Positions 44,190-53,511 are shown, counted from the stretch's first letter. The stretch: DNA of 64,000 nucleotides from DASXRA01 sp036506155 (GCA_036506155.1 DASXSF010000022.1:93511-157510); one strand, 5' to 3'. Translations and numbers: made by a program. The notes: generated by a model from the sequence alone, not told the origin.

Positions 44190-45158
44190 TCAGTGGTGGC
44201 CGAGGACCGGGTGTGGACGGTACGGCGCCTCGAGGCGCTCGCTCTCCGCAGAACTCAACGTAAGCCCGACCGCGGCAATGGCATCGTCGAGGTGCGCGAG
44301 CCTGGTCGCTCCCACGATCGGCGCGGCGACACCGGCGCGCCCGAGCAGCCAGGCCAACGCGATCTGAGCCGGAGATACGCCGCGTTCGGCGGCCACCGCC
44401 CGCACGACGTCGACGACGTCGAAGTCGCCCTCGTTGTACATGTCGTCGGCCAGCGGGTCGTTCTGCGACCGCACCGTACGGGCCGTCACACCGCGCTCGC
44501 GTGATCCGGTCAACAGGCCGCGAGCGAGCGGACTGTAGGGAATGACGCCGATGCCTTGATCGAGGCAGAGCGGGATCATCTCCCGCTCCTCCTCGCGATA
44601 CACGAGGTTGTAGTGGTTCTGCATCGACACGAATGGCGTCGGCGCGACGCGCTGCGCCTTCGCGAACTGCCACGCGAACATGCTGGACGCCCCGATGTAA
44701 CGTGCCTTGCCGGCTCGCACGACGTCGTCCAGCGCCTGCATCGTCTCCTCGATCGGCGTCTCGTAGTCCCAGCGGTGGATCTGGTAGAGGTCGACGTAAT
44801 CGGTGCCGAGGCGCCGCAGCGATGCGTCGATGCCGGCAAGGACATGCTTACGCGACAGGCCGCCGTCGTTGGGACCTGCGCCCATGGGAAAAAAGACCTT
44901 CGTCGCGAGCACATAGTCGTCGCGATGATCGAACAGCCGCCCGAGCAACCGGCCGGTGACCTCTTCGCTCGCACCCAGGTCGTACATATCGGCCGTGTCG
45001 AAGAACGTCACCCCCGACTCGACACCACGGCGCACGATCGGCTCGGCCGCGTCCTCGTCCAGGTGCCAGTCCCGCGCGTCACGATTCCCGTAGCTCATCA
45101 TGCCCAGGCACACGCGCGACACTCTCAGGCCGGACCGGCCCAGCCGGGCATACTCCAT
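44190..45158 (-). CDS. Aldo/keto reductase
   Basis: 322 residues. The AKR tetrad is complete: Asp and Tyr in FFDTADMYDLG, Lys in LATKVFF, His in YQIHRWD; GVIPYSPLARGLLTG and the phosphate-binding loop near VGATRLAHLDDA bind NADPH. GAGGAGG ribosome site. Convergent with the NTF2-like gene by 16 nt. First of three AKR genes in the window. Confidence 0.92.
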   Translation of the reverse strand: MEYARLGRSGLRVSRVCLGMMSYGNRDARDWHLDEDAAEPIVRRGVESGVTFFDTADMYDLGASEEVTGRLLGRLFDHRDDYVLATKVFFPMGAGPNDGGLSRKHVLAGIDASLRRLGTDYVDLYQIHRWDYETPIEETMQALDDVVRAGKARYIGASSMFAWQFAKAQRVAPTPFVSMQNHYNLVYREEEREMIPLCLDQGIGVIPYSPLARGLLTGSRERGVTARTVRSQNDPLADDMYNEGDFDVVDVVRAVAAERGVSPAQIALAWLLGRAGVAAPIVGATRLAHLDDAIAAVGLTLSSAESERLEAPYRPHPVLGHH

Positions 45159-45259
45159 GGCCCACCTCCTCGGTGCTGATCCTGCATCGAGACGCTGCGG
45201 TACTAAAGGGCAACTTGACGGTGAGCCGCCCGGCTTACCTTGAAATCGAAACCGATGAC

Positions 45260-46270
45260 TCAGCCCGCGGCGGCCGCACGCTTTCGCAGCCGGGGAAGAA
45301 TCTGTTCGCCGTACAGGTCGAGGAAGCGCGCCTGGTCGGGCCCGGGAGCGTGGAAGACGAGATGTGTGAAGCCGAGCTCGACGTAGCGCCAGATCGCGGC
45401 GACGTGCTCGTCCGGGTCGGAAGACACGATGAAGCGGCTGGCGGCCCGGTCGATCGGCAGCGCGTCGGCGCGCTGCTGCATTTCGATCGGGTCCTCGACG
45501 CCGGTCTTCTCCTCCGGCGACAAGGCGAGTGCCCCCCAGTATTGGCAGTCCGTCAGTGCGCGGTCGCGGTCGGGGTCGAAGGACACCTTGACCTCGATCT
45601 GGAGGTCGAGATCGGACAGCTGCCGGCCGCTTCGCTCCACGCCTTCCCGCACCGCGGGCAGCAACGTCTCCGTGTACAGCTCCGGCCGCTTGCCGCTCGT
45701 CGTGATGTAGCCGTCGCCCTCGCGGCCGGCCAGTCGTGTCGCGGCCGGCCCGGACCCCGCGATGTACAGCGGGACTGGACGTTGTGGTCGGTCATAGATG
45801 GTGGCGTTGCGGGTGCGGTAGTAGGTGCCGTCGTACGTGACGCGCTCGTCCCGCCACAGCGCGCGGATGATCGCCACCGCCTCCTTGAGCCGGGCGAAGC
45901 GCTCCTTGGGCTCCGGCCAATCGATGCCCAGGGGCACCTCGTTCATCGACTCACCCGACCCCACACCGAGCACCACGCGATCGGGGAACAGGCAGCCCAA
46001 CGTGGCAAATGCCTGGGCGATCAGCGCAGGGTGATAGCGGAACGTGGGGGTCAGCACGCTAGTGCCGATAACGATCCGGTTCGTGCGCGCGCCCAGCGCA
46101 CCGAGCCAGGACAGCGCGAACGGCGCGTGCCCGCCGTCGTGCCGCCACGGTTGCAGGTGGTCACTGACGAACACCGAGTCGAACCCGACCGTTTCCGCCA
46201 GCACCGAGAACTCGAGTAGCTCGGACGGGCCGAACTGTTCGGCGGACGCCTTGTATCCGAACCTGATCAT
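45260..46270 (-). CDS. fgd: F420-dependent glucose-6-phosphate dehydrogenase-like protein
   Basis: 336 residues of the luciferase-like fold. Close match to mycobacterial Fgd: GYKASAEQFGP, VSDHLQPWRH (Asp37, His38, Trp42), GTSVLTPTFRYHPALIAQ, GSGESMNE (Glu107), ITTSGKRPELYTE and FIVSSDPDEHVAA. It makes 6-phosphogluconolactone and reduced F420. The phosphate-binding Lys in DPIEMEKAADALP is Gln here, while the other Lys and Arg contacts remain, so another sugar phosphate is possible. Indicates F420 synthesis in the host. Confidence 0.85.
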   Translation of the reverse strand: MIRFGYKASAEQFGPSELLEFSVLAETVGFDSVFVSDHLQPWRHDGGHAPFALSWLGALGARTNRIVIGTSVLTPTFRYHPALIAQAFATLGCLFPDRVVLGVGSGESMNEVPLGIDWPEPKERFARLKEAVAIIRALWRDERVTYDGTYYRTRNATIYDRPQRPVPLYIAGSGPAATRLAGREGDGYITTSGKRPELYTETLLPAVREGVERSGRQLSDLDLQIEVKVSFDPDRDRALTDCQYWGALALSPEEKTGVEDPIEMQQRADALPIDRAASRFIVSSDPDEHVAAIWRYVELGFTHLVFHAPGPDQARFLDLYGEQILPRLRKRAAAAG

Positions 46271-46311
46271 GCCGCTCCCATCGCGCTGCGGGACAAACCG
46301 CTACCGGAGCA

Positions 46312-46564
46312 CATTCTCGCGCGTGGCAGGGTCGCCGGCGCGCTACCTCGACTTCCTGGCACCGGGCATCATCGCTCCGCGCTGTTCATCTCGATCTTCT
46401 AGGGCATCCAGATCATCTGGGAACGCGACGCCGGCGTGCTCACCAAACTGCCCGTCACCCCGACTCCGCGCACCGCTCTCGTTGCCGGCAAGGCATTCGC
46501 CGCGGGGCTGCGCGCACTCGTCCAGCCGCTCGCCGTGGTGGTGCTTCGCAGGCGCCGCGCGTAA
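46312..46564 (+). pseudogene. Remnant of an ABC-2-type transporter permease
   Basis: RYLDFLAPGIIA matches the ABC-2 permease segment; a shift near 46380 continues ALFISIF, then TAG at 46400-46402, then GIQIIWERDAGVLTKLPVTP and RTALVAGKAFAAGLRALVQ up to TAA 46562. Both ends of the gene and its ATPase are missing. This fills most of the gap between Fgd and the next gene. Confidence 0.7.
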
Positions 46565-46654
46565 CGGGCGACAATGACGGTCGTCTGCTCAGCGGCATCG
46601 TGGGCGCCCGCCCCACGGAGCTGACCGAGCCGCGGGCTGTGCTGAACTGTCTGC

Positions 46655-47416
46655 ATGGAGCATTCACAGTTCCTGGACTGCCTTGCGGTCGACTTTGCCC
46701 GGCTGCGAGCCGTCGCGCCGACCGACCCTGCGGCGGCGGTGCCGACCTGTCCCGGCTGGACCGTCGCCGACCTGACCCGTCATGTCGGTGAGGTGTACCT
46801 GCACAAGACCTTGGCCATGCGTGACGGCGTGCAGCCCGACCCGTGGCCGCCGGCGGAGCTCGCCGACGAGGAGCCGCTCGCTCTGCTCGACCGGGCCTAC
46901 GCCGGACTGCGCGACGAGTTCGCTGCCCGCAGGCCGGAGGATCCGGCCGGATCCTGGTATGCGCCAGACCAGACCGTGGGTTTCTGGGGCCGGCGGATGG
47001 CGCATGAGACGGTCATCCACCGCATCGACGCCGAGCTCGGCACCAGCCAGCCGGTCGCGCCGATCCCGGCAGACCTGGCTGCCGACGGCATCGACGAGCT
47101 GCTCAAGGTCTTCGTGGCCTATAGCGTCGCTGAGTGGGGCGACTACTTCACCGACATCTTGGCGGGCTCGCCGGGCCGGACGTACGCGGTTCGGACCGAC
47201 GGCGCCGCATGGCGGGTGCGGACCGGCCCCGGGCTGTTCGAAGTCGAAAACGGCGACAACGACGCAGCCGACGTGAGCGTGAGCGGCCCGCCGGCGGCCG
47301 TGCTGCGCTGGGCATGGAACCGGGAGCGCGCCGGCGAGCCGAGCGCCGTGACGGTCCAGGGAGCGCCGGCGGCGGTCGACGAGCTGCGCCGCTGCATCGT
47401 CACCGCGACCCAATGA
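46655..47416 (+). CDS. Mycothiol-dependent maleylpyruvate isomerase-family protein
   Basis: 253 residues with the DinB-like four-helix domain: VPTCPGWTVADLTRHVGEVY and RRMAHETVIHRIDAE supply the His/Glu/His metal site, and an MDMPI C-terminal sheet domain follows (DVSVSGPPAAVLRWAWNRE). Few members are true isomerases; many are thiol-S-transferase-like. Mycothiol use is an actinobacterial trait. Confidence 0.87.
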   Translation: MEHSQFLDCLAVDFARLRAVAPTDPAAAVPTCPGWTVADLTRHVGEVYLHKTLAMRDGVQPDPWPPAELADEEPLALLDRAYAGLRDEFAARRPEDPAGSWYAPDQTVGFWGRRMAHETVIHRIDAELGTSQPVAPIPADLAADGIDELLKVFVAYSVAEWGDYFTDILAGSPGRTYAVRTDGAAWRVRTGPGLFEVENGDNDAADVSVSGPPAAVLRWAWNRERAGEPSAVTVQGAPAAVDELRRCIVTATQ

Positions 47417-47455
47417 ACGGTCCGGCGGGAGCTGGCTTTACTCCCGCCGGACCGT
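47417..47455 (+). terminator. Perfect 15-bp hairpin after the MDMPI gene
   Basis: ACGGTCCGGCGGGAG (47417-47431) pairs exactly with CTCCCGCCGGACCGT (47441-47455) around a 9 nt loop, directly after the TGA. It lies between convergent units. Confidence 0.75.
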
Positions 47456-47468
47456 GTTGCGTCCGCCC

Positions 47469-47826
47469 TCAGGTGGTGGGCGGGACTACCTCTCCGTTCA
47501 CGACCTGGTGGAATTCCTTGCCGGATGTCGTGAGATTCAACCTGATGTCGATCTCCCACAGGCCCGGACCCGGGTTGGCCACCTGGAGCGTCGCGGCACC
47601 GTTCACGAGTGCCGCCGAGGTCTGTAGCAGGCCGTCCGACGGCCGTACCAAGTACGCCGTGAACCCGTTGTCCGGAGAGAGACATCCGCGGTCTGGAAGC
47701 TAACCGTGAGGTCGGAACGGCCGGCCGAGACCGGGAACACGAAGGTGCTGATCTGCCCGGTGCCCTGCACGGACTCCGGGTGATCACCCGGCTCCTGCGG
47801 CATTGCGATGTGCCGCTCGATGCGTA
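47469..47826 (-). pseudogene. Remnant C-terminal domain of a secreted serine peptidase
   Basis: Read on the minus strand: RHIAMPQEPGDHPESVQ, STFVFPVSAGRSDLTVSFQ, TADVSL, then after a one-base shift near 47675 PDNGFTAYLVRPSDGLLQ and VANPGPGLWEIDIRLNL to a TGA at 47469. This is the jellyroll-like C-terminal region common in actinobacterial subtilases. The catalytic part is absent. Confidence 0.6.
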
Positions 47827-47865
47827 GCGACTGCAACCGCATCCGGCGACATCGTTGCCGAGTGG

Positions 47866-48843
47866 CTAGGGCACTACGACAAGCTTGCCGGTGCCTTGGT
47901 TGTTCTCCATGTACCGGTGGGCCGCAACGATGTCGTCCAGGCCGAAGACGCGGTCCAGGTTGGGTCGATAGACGCCGGCCTCGACCTCGCGGACGACCCG
48001 CTGCAGCAAGCCCGCGCTGCCCTTGACGCTGTCGCTGTGGAAGGCCGTGAGCTTGGTTCCGGAGGGGATCATCGCTATCGGTTCGAACTCCGGGATCAAC
48101 CACCCGCTGAGCGAACCCGACACGCACACCGTGCCGCCCGGGCGGACCAGGTGCAGCGAGCTCACCGCCGTGCTCGCTCCGACGAGATCCAGAACGTAGT
48201 CGGGACTCTCGGGCCAGACCGTATGCAGACTCGCCGCCAGCGACGCGCCGTCATCGACGAGCACATGGTCGACACCGGCCGCGGTCAACGCGTCGGTCCT
48301 GTCCGGCCGCCGGGTGGTGGCCGCGATCTCGACATCGTGGCCGGACGCGATCGACACGGCGGCCATCCCCACCGACGACGTCCCGCCCCGGATCAGCAGC
48401 CGACTACCCGGCACGACGCCCAAGGCGTCCAGCGAGCCGAGCGCGGTCAGGTAGGTCTCGGGTAGTGCGGCCAGGATCTCCCACGGCAACGTGGTGCTGA
48501 TCGGCATCAGCAGCGAGTTCGGCAGCAGCGCATATTCGGCATAGCCGCCGTCGAACTCGCGGCCCATCTCACCCATCACCGCGGCGACGGTCGTCCCGTC
48601 CGGCACCCTGGGGTCCGTCGAGGCGGCCACGATGCCCACGCATTCGATGCCGAGTACGCGCGGGAACGTCACGCTCGGAGAATGCCCCTGACGGGTCCGC
48701 AGCTCCGACCGGTTCAAGCCCGCGCCCTTGACCTGCACCACGCTCCAGCCCTCCCGCACCGCTGGTACCGGCAGCGCACGGATCTCGAGCACCTCCGGCC
48801 CACCCGCACGGACACAGACCGCCGCTCGCATCGTCGTATTCAT
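47866..48843 (-). CDS. Zinc-binding/quinone-type medium-chain oxidoreductase
   Basis: About 325 residues from ATG 48843 (MNTTMRAAVCVRAGGPEVLE); ATG 48831 is an alternative. GroES-like front with KGAGLNRSELRTRQG, then a Rossmann domain LIRGGTSSVGMAAVSIA and a late PIAMIPSGTKLTAFHS. The structural-zinc cysteines are missing, so a quinone oxidoreductase type. Divergent by 54 nt from the AraC regulator, which probably controls it. Confidence 0.88.
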   Translation of the reverse strand: MNTTMRAAVCVRAGGPEVLEIRALPVPAVREGWSVVQVKGAGLNRSELRTRQGHSPSVTFPRVLGIECVGIVAASTDPRVPDGTTVAAVMGEMGREFDGGYAEYALLPNSLLMPISTTLPWEILAALPETYLTALGSLDALGVVPGSRLLIRGGTSSVGMAAVSIASGHDVEIAATTRRPDRTDALTAAGVDHVLVDDGASLAASLHTVWPESPDYVLDLVGASTAVSSLHLVRPGGTVCVSGSLSGWLIPEFEPIAMIPSGTKLTAFHSDSVKGSAGLLQRVVREVEAGVYRPNLDRVFGLDDIVAAHRYMENNQGTGKLVVVP

Positions 48844-48897
48844 GCATCCCATGTTGCGAGAACGCGGTGTGGCCGGCCACCGGTAGATTGCCAACTG

Positions 48898-49698
48898 ATG
48901 CCCGTTGGCCGCCAACCTCACCGGGCCGGGCCTACGTCACGGCTGTGGCCGTCCGGTGGCGTCCATCTGTGGCCGTCGGGAGGAACCAGCCCGGTGCACT
49001 CGCATCGGCGTGGACACCTCGTGTATGCAGCGCGGGGCGTCCTGTCGGTGCACACCGAGCGCGGCACGTCGATCGTCCCCGCGAATCGAGTCGCCTGGAT
49101 CCCGGCCGGGTTCATGCACCACCACCGCGCACACGGCAACACCGACATGCGGATCGTCTTCCTGCGGGCATCCCTGGCCCGGCTTGTACCCGGCCATCCG
49201 GCCGTGTTCCTGGCCTCCGACCTCGCCCGCGAAATCCTGCTCACCCTCACGGGCCCACGTAACTACGACCTCGCCGCCGGCAGCGACGACGGCGGTGCAG
49301 GCGCTCGCCTTCGTCGAGTCCTCGTCGACGAGCTCCACGAAGCGCCCGAGCAGCCACTGCAGCTGCCCGAACCACACGACGACCGGCTGCAAGCCGTCGC
49401 GCAGCTGCTGTACGAGAATCCCGCAGACAACGCCCCATTAGCCGATATCGGGAAGGCGATCGGAGCCAGCGCCCGCACGCTCAGCCGGTTGTTCCACAAC
49501 GAACTGGGCATGACCTTCTACGAGTGGCGCACCCAGCTGCGCATCTATCACGCGCTCGTCCTGCTCGCCGACGGCCACGACACCACCCACGTCGCCCACG
49601 CCTGCGGATGGGCAAACCCCAGCAGCTTCATCACCGCCTTCACCAACATCATCGGCACCACGCCCGGCCGCCACCGAACCAGTCAGTCGCGCATCTGA
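48898..49698 (+). CDS. AraC-family regulator with N-terminal cupin
   Basis: 266 residues from ATG 48898. Cupin part: HSHRRGHLVYAARGVLSVHT and ANRVAWIPAGFMHHHRAHG. The HTH pair is at the end: LADIGKAIGASARTLSRLFHNELGMTFYEWRTQLR and HVAHACGWANPSSFITAFTNIIGTTPGRHR. Likely regulates the divergent oxidoreductase. Confidence 0.9.
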   Translation: MPVGRQPHRAGPTSRLWPSGGVHLWPSGGTSPVHSHRRGHLVYAARGVLSVHTERGTSIVPANRVAWIPAGFMHHHRAHGNTDMRIVFLRASLARLVPGHPAVFLASDLAREILLTLTGPRNYDLAAGSDDGGAGARLRRVLVDELHEAPEQPLQLPEPHDDRLQAVAQLLYENPADNAPLADIGKAIGASARTLSRLFHNELGMTFYEWRTQLRIYHALVLLADGHDTTHVAHACGWANPSSFITAFTNIIGTTPGRHRTSQSRI

Positions 49699-49741
49699 AC
49701 GATCCCCCGCGTCACCGCCGCCTAGCCAATCGCCGAAGAAT

Positions 49742-49785
49742 TTTTGCAAAATTGCCTTTGCAAAACTGAGTGTGCGATCTACGGT
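49742..49785 (+). promoter_or_regulatory. Operator pair and leaderless promoter of the ArsR-like gene
   Basis: TTTTGCAAAA (49742-49751) and TTTGCAAAA (49757-49765) are two copies of one self-complementary box 14 bp apart in an AT-rich patch. TTTGCA (49757-49762), 17 nt, TACGGT (49780-49785) fit a promoter, placing the transcript start at the ATG 49792. Confidence 0.6.
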
Positions 49786-49791
49786 GAACAT

Positions 49792-50373
49792 ATGCCCGCG
49801 ACGCCTCCGGATCCGACCAGCCAGATCGTGCTCGACGCCTCGCTGCTGCGGGCGCTCTCCCACCCGATGCGTACGCAGATCTTCGAGCTGCTGCGACGGT
49901 TCGGGCCGTCCACCGCGACCGGCCTGGCAGAACGCCTCGGCGTGAACACCGGCGCGACGAGCTACCACCTCCGCCAGCTCGCCGAGGCCGGCTTGGTGAT
50001 CGAGGACACCGACCGGGGCAATGCGCGCGACCGCTGGTGGAAGGCGGCCTATCGCGGCACCCGCCTCGAAGACGCCGATCTGATTCGCGCCGAGCCGGAG
50101 CTGACCGCGGCGTTCCTGCGCAACATCGCCCGGCAGAACACCGACAACCTGTTCCGGTTCATCGACGAGATGGCGGCTCTACCACGTAGCTGGGAGGGGG
50201 CGCCCCGCATGGACAACTACACGTTGCACCTGACCGCCCGGCAGCTGCGCGAGCTGATGGAACGGCTCGAGGCAGTGGTCGAGGAATACCGCGCGGACGA
50301 CGACGCCCCCCGTCCGCGTGGCGCCCGCCGGGTGATCGTCCACGTCAACGGATTCCCGCAGGAGGGGCGATGA
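49792..50373 (+). CDS. ArsR-like winged-helix transcriptional regulator
   Basis: 193 residues. LLRALSHPMRTQIFELLRRFGPSTATGLAERLGVNTGATSYHLRQLAEAGLV is the HTH. A C-terminal helical part (ELTAAFLRNIARQNTD, RQLRELMERLEAVVEEY) probably dimerises and senses a ligand. Its stop overlaps the MFS start in ATGA, a repressor-exporter pair. Leaderless start with paired operator boxes, consistent with self-control. Confidence 0.88.
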   Translation: MPATPPDPTSQIVLDASLLRALSHPMRTQIFELLRRFGPSTATGLAERLGVNTGATSYHLRQLAEAGLVIEDTDRGNARDRWWKAAYRGTRLEDADLIRAEPELTAAFLRNIARQNTDNLFRFIDEMAALPRSWEGAPRMDNYTLHLTARQLRELMERLEAVVEEYRADDDAPRPRGARRVIVHVNGFPQEGR

Positions 50374-51605
50374 CCCCCCGCGGCCTTGCCGCCTTGCTGG
50401 CCGGCACCGCAGTCTCGGCCGCGGGCACTCGCATCAGCGCCATCGCCATCCCCTGGTTCGTGCTGGTCACCACGGGCTCCCCCGCCAAGACCGGCATCGT
50501 TGCCGTGTGTGAACTGACGCCACTCGTCTTGGCGATGGCGCTCGGCGGCCCGATCATCGACCGCATCGGACCGCGCCGGATCAGCATCCGCACCGACGCG
50601 GCAAGCGCGGTGCTGGTGGGGCTGGTCCCCGTGCTGCACGCCGCCCAGATGCTGAGCTTCCCCGCGCTGCTCGTCCTCGTCGCGCTGGCGGGCGCCACCC
50701 GGGGGCCCGGCGATGTCGCCAAAGCCACGATGGCCCCGGACATGGCAGACGCCGTCGGCCTTCCGATCGAGCGGGTGACCGGGCTTTCGGGCACCTCCCA
50801 ACGCGCCGCCCAGATCGTCGCCCCCGCCCTCGCCGGCATCGTGATCACGGCACTCGGCGCGACCGGTGCCCTGCTGGTCGACGCTGCCTCGTTCGCGATC
50901 TGCGCGATCGCCGTCGCCGTGTGGGCGCCGCATCGGCACATCCCCGCCATGACTGAGCCGTACTGCCGTCAGCTGCGCAGCGGGTGGCGATTCCTTGCCG
51001 GCGAACCGCTGCTGCGGGCCATCGCCGGGATGATCTGCCTGACAAACCTGATCGACATCGCCTACACGTCGGTGTTGCTGCCCGTCTGGATCCGGGCGCA
51101 CGGCTACGGGCCGACCCAGCTGGGCCTGCTCGGCTCGGCGTTCGGGTTGACCGCCACGCTGGGCGCGTTGGTCGCGGCGGCCCGCGGCGATCGGCTGCCC
51201 CGCCGGCTGGCCTACCTGGCCGGCTTCGCCGTCACCACACCGCCCCGGTTGCTGGCCATGGCCGCCGGCGCGCCGGTCTGGGCGCTGATCGGCATCAGCG
51301 TCGCCGGTGGATTCGGCGCCGGCTTCATCAACCCGATCATCAGCTCGATCCTCGTCGAACGCACGCCTCGCCACTTACTCGGGCGGGTGAGCTCGCTTGC
51401 TGCATCGCTCGCCTGGGCGGGTATGCCCGTCGGCGGAGCGGCGGCGGCGCTGGCGATCACCGCAGTCGGGCTGGCCCCAGCGCTGGCGGTCGCAGGCGGC
51501 GTCTACCTGCTCTCCACCACGCTGCCCGGACTGCTCCCGCAATGGCGCGACATGAACCGGCGCCCCACCGCGCCGGAGCCGGCGCCCGCCTTGACAAACG
51601 CGTAA
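50370..51605 (+). CDS. MFS transporter
   Basis: 411 residues, 12 predicted helices. DRIGPRRISIRTDAAS is motif A, and RGPGDVAKATMAPDMAD a conserved loop of the enterobactin exporter-like group. C-terminal proline-rich tail. Coupled to the ArsR-like regulator, so its expression is probably drug- or metabolite-induced. Confidence 0.9.
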   Translation: MTPRGLAALLAGTAVSAAGTRISAIAIPWFVLVTTGSPAKTGIVAVCELTPLVLAMALGGPIIDRIGPRRISIRTDAASAVLVGLVPVLHAAQMLSFPALLVLVALAGATRGPGDVAKATMAPDMADAVGLPIERVTGLSGTSQRAAQIVAPALAGIVITALGATGALLVDAASFAICAIAVAVWAPHRHIPAMTEPYCRQLRSGWRFLAGEPLLRAIAGMICLTNLIDIAYTSVLLPVWIRAHGYGPTQLGLLGSAFGLTATLGALVAAARGDRLPRRLAYLAGFAVTTPPRLLAMAAGAPVWALIGISVAGGFGAGFINPIISSILVERTPRHLLGRVSSLAASLAWAGMPVGGAAAALAITAVGLAPALAVAGGVYLLSTTLPGLLPQWRDMNRRPTAPEPAPALTNA

Positions 51606-51646
51606 CCAGGCCTCCGACGCCGGTGCGAGAAGTGCGGCCTCGACCT

Positions 51647-52342
51647 CTACGAGGCGCCCGGCGCGTACGCGTCGTGGTAGTTCCACCACTGGTACGGCGG
51701 GGTTTGGGGATAGCCGTCCGGCGAGTCCTCCCACTCCTCCTGGCGACCGAGCGCGGTGATGTCGAGATAGCTCCATGTGCTGCCCATTGCCTCATCGCCA
51801 CGGCTGTTCACGAAATAGCTGCGAAAGATGCGATCGTCGTCGCGGATGAAGGCGTTGGTGCCGTGCCACTCGTCCACACCGAAGTCGGCGTCAAAGTCGT
51901 CCGTCAGCGTGTACCACGGGATCAACTCCCAGCCCATCCGGGATTTCAAGCCGGCGATGTGCGCTTGCGGAGCCCGCGACACGAACACCAGCGAGGTGTC
52001 GCGGGCATTCAGGTGCGCCGGGTTCGCTACCTGGTCGGCGACGAACGAACAACCGACGCAGGCCCGCTCCGGGTAGGCGCCGCCCTCGGCGTAGGTGGTG
52101 ATGTCGGGTCCATAGAAGGCGCGGTAGACGATGAGCTGGCGACGACCCTCGAACAGGTCGAGCAGGCTTACAGGTCCGTTCGGCCCTTCGAAGCGGTAGT
52201 CCTTCTCGACAGCCATCCATGGCATACGCCGGCGTTCGGCCGCCATCGCGTCGCGCGCCCGGGTGAGCTGCTTTTCCTTCACCAGCATTTGCCGCCAGGC
52301 GTCATCCCACTCAGACGGGGAGACGATCGGGGGGTTCTGCAT
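51647..52342 (-). CDS. DUF899 thioredoxin-like protein
   Basis: 231 residues. The family pattern is clear: VSPSEWDDAWRQMLVKEKQLTRARDA, MPWMAVEKDYRFEGP, FYGPDITTYAEGG with CVGCS, and GWELIPWYT. A thioredoxin-like fold with unknown reaction. Convergent with the MFS gene by 41 nt; a 6-bp stem overlaps its stop. Confidence 0.9.
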   Translation of the reverse strand: MQNPPIVSPSEWDDAWRQMLVKEKQLTRARDAMAAERRRMPWMAVEKDYRFEGPNGPVSLLDLFEGRRQLIVYRAFYGPDITTYAEGGAYPERACVGCSFVADQVANPAHLNARDTSLVFVSRAPQAHIAGLKSRMGWELIPWYTLTDDFDADFGVDEWHGTNAFIRDDDRIFRSYFVNSRGDEAMGSTWSYLDITALGRQEEWEDSPDGYPQTPPYQWWNYHDAYAPGAS

Positions 52343-52605
52343 CGCTGTTCCTCCTCAGCCACTCGTTGACCGCCGCCGCCCAGGCCGTGCTCAGCGGCTG
52401 ATCTGCTGCTCGTGGTGCAGGGCATGACGTCAAGTCTCTCCCGGTTCAGCTCGGCGCGGGGACGTGGATGGCGCTGAGGTTGCAGCTAGCAGGAACCGCC
52501 CGATAGCGGCTAGCGGCGAGCCTGAATCTGCCGCTGGCGTCGATGCCGGCAAGGCTCCCAATGCGCCATCGTCGGGTGAGGCAGTCGTTCGAGAAAGAGG
52601 GAGCA

Positions 52606-53511
52606 GTGGAACCGAACTCGATACAACAAGTGGCGGCCGTCGGTGTCGTCGGGCTGGGCGCCATGGGTGGGCGGTTCGCCGGCCGCCTGCTCGACGCGGG
52701 CTACGAGGTGCACGGAACGAACCGGACTAGCACGGCCGCCCAGCCGCTGATCGCGCGCGGGTTGCGCTGGCACGGCACCCCCCGGGAGGTAGCCGCCGCC
52801 GAGGTCGTGATCAGCATGGTCACCGACGACGCGGCGCTCGAGGCCATCACCGCCGGACCGGACGGGATCGTCGCCGGCTTGTTGCCGCACACCGTCTATG
52901 TCGACATGAGCAGCGTGAGCCCGCACGCCACCATGCACACCGTCGAGCGGGTACGCGCCGCGGGAGCGCACATGGTGGACGCGCCGGTCTCCGGCAGTGT
53001 CCCGCAAGCCGAACAGGGCACGCTCGCGATCATGGTCGGTGGGGACGAGGCAACGTTCCGCCGGGTCGAGCCGGTGCTGCGCCACTTCGGCCGGACGGTC
53101 ACCCACGTCGGCGGGAACGGGGCCGGCGCTCTGCTCAAGCTGGCAATCAACATCAGCCTGGCCGTGCAGACGCTGGCATTCAGCGAAGGCCTGCTGGTGG
53201 CCGAGCGCGGCGGCATCGATCCGCGCCTGGCCGCGCAGGTCATGGCCGACAGCCCGATCGGTTCGCCCATGCTGAAGACGCGCGTCCCATTGCTGTTGGA
53301 CCTGCCCGACCAGGCGTGGTTCACGATTCGCTTGATGCACAAGGACATCCGCCTTGCCCTTGATGAGGCGCAGCGGATGGGCGTGGTACTGCCGTCGGCC
53401 CCGGCAGCGGCCGGTGTGCTCGACGCCGCGGACGAGCTGGGTTACGCCGGGCGCGACATCGCCGGCTTGCACGAGGTCCTCGCCAAGATCAGCAACGAGC
53501 CGGCGTCATGA
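52606..53511 (+). CDS. NAD(P)-dependent 6-phosphogluconate dehydrogenase-like oxidoreductase
   Basis: 301 residues from GTG 52606, chosen for the AGAGGGAG site; ATGs at 52543 and 52561 lack support. VGVVGLGAMGGRFAGRLL, VDAPVSGSVPQAEQG and GALLKLAINISLAVQ (catalytic Lys) define the beta-hydroxyacid group. ATGA overlap with the following MFS gene. Confidence 0.9.
   Translation: MEPNSIQQVAAVGVVGLGAMGGRFAGRLLDAGYEVHGTNRTSTAAQPLIARGLRWHGTPREVAAAEVVISMVTDDAALEAITAGPDGIVAGLLPHTVYVDMSSVSPHATMHTVERVRAAGAHMVDAPVSGSVPQAEQGTLAIMVGGDEATFRRVEPVLRHFGRTVTHVGGNGAGALLKLAINISLAVQTLAFSEGLLVAERGGIDPRLAAQVMADSPIGSPMLKTRVPLLLDLPDQAWFTIRLMHKDIRLALDEAQRMGVVLPSAPAAAGVLDAADELGYAGRDIAGLHEVLAKISNEPAS

Noticed and set aside
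51637..51655. GCCTCG/CGAGGC hairpin between the MFS and DUF899 genes
   Set aside because: Only 6 bp and overlapping a stop codon; too weak to call a terminator.
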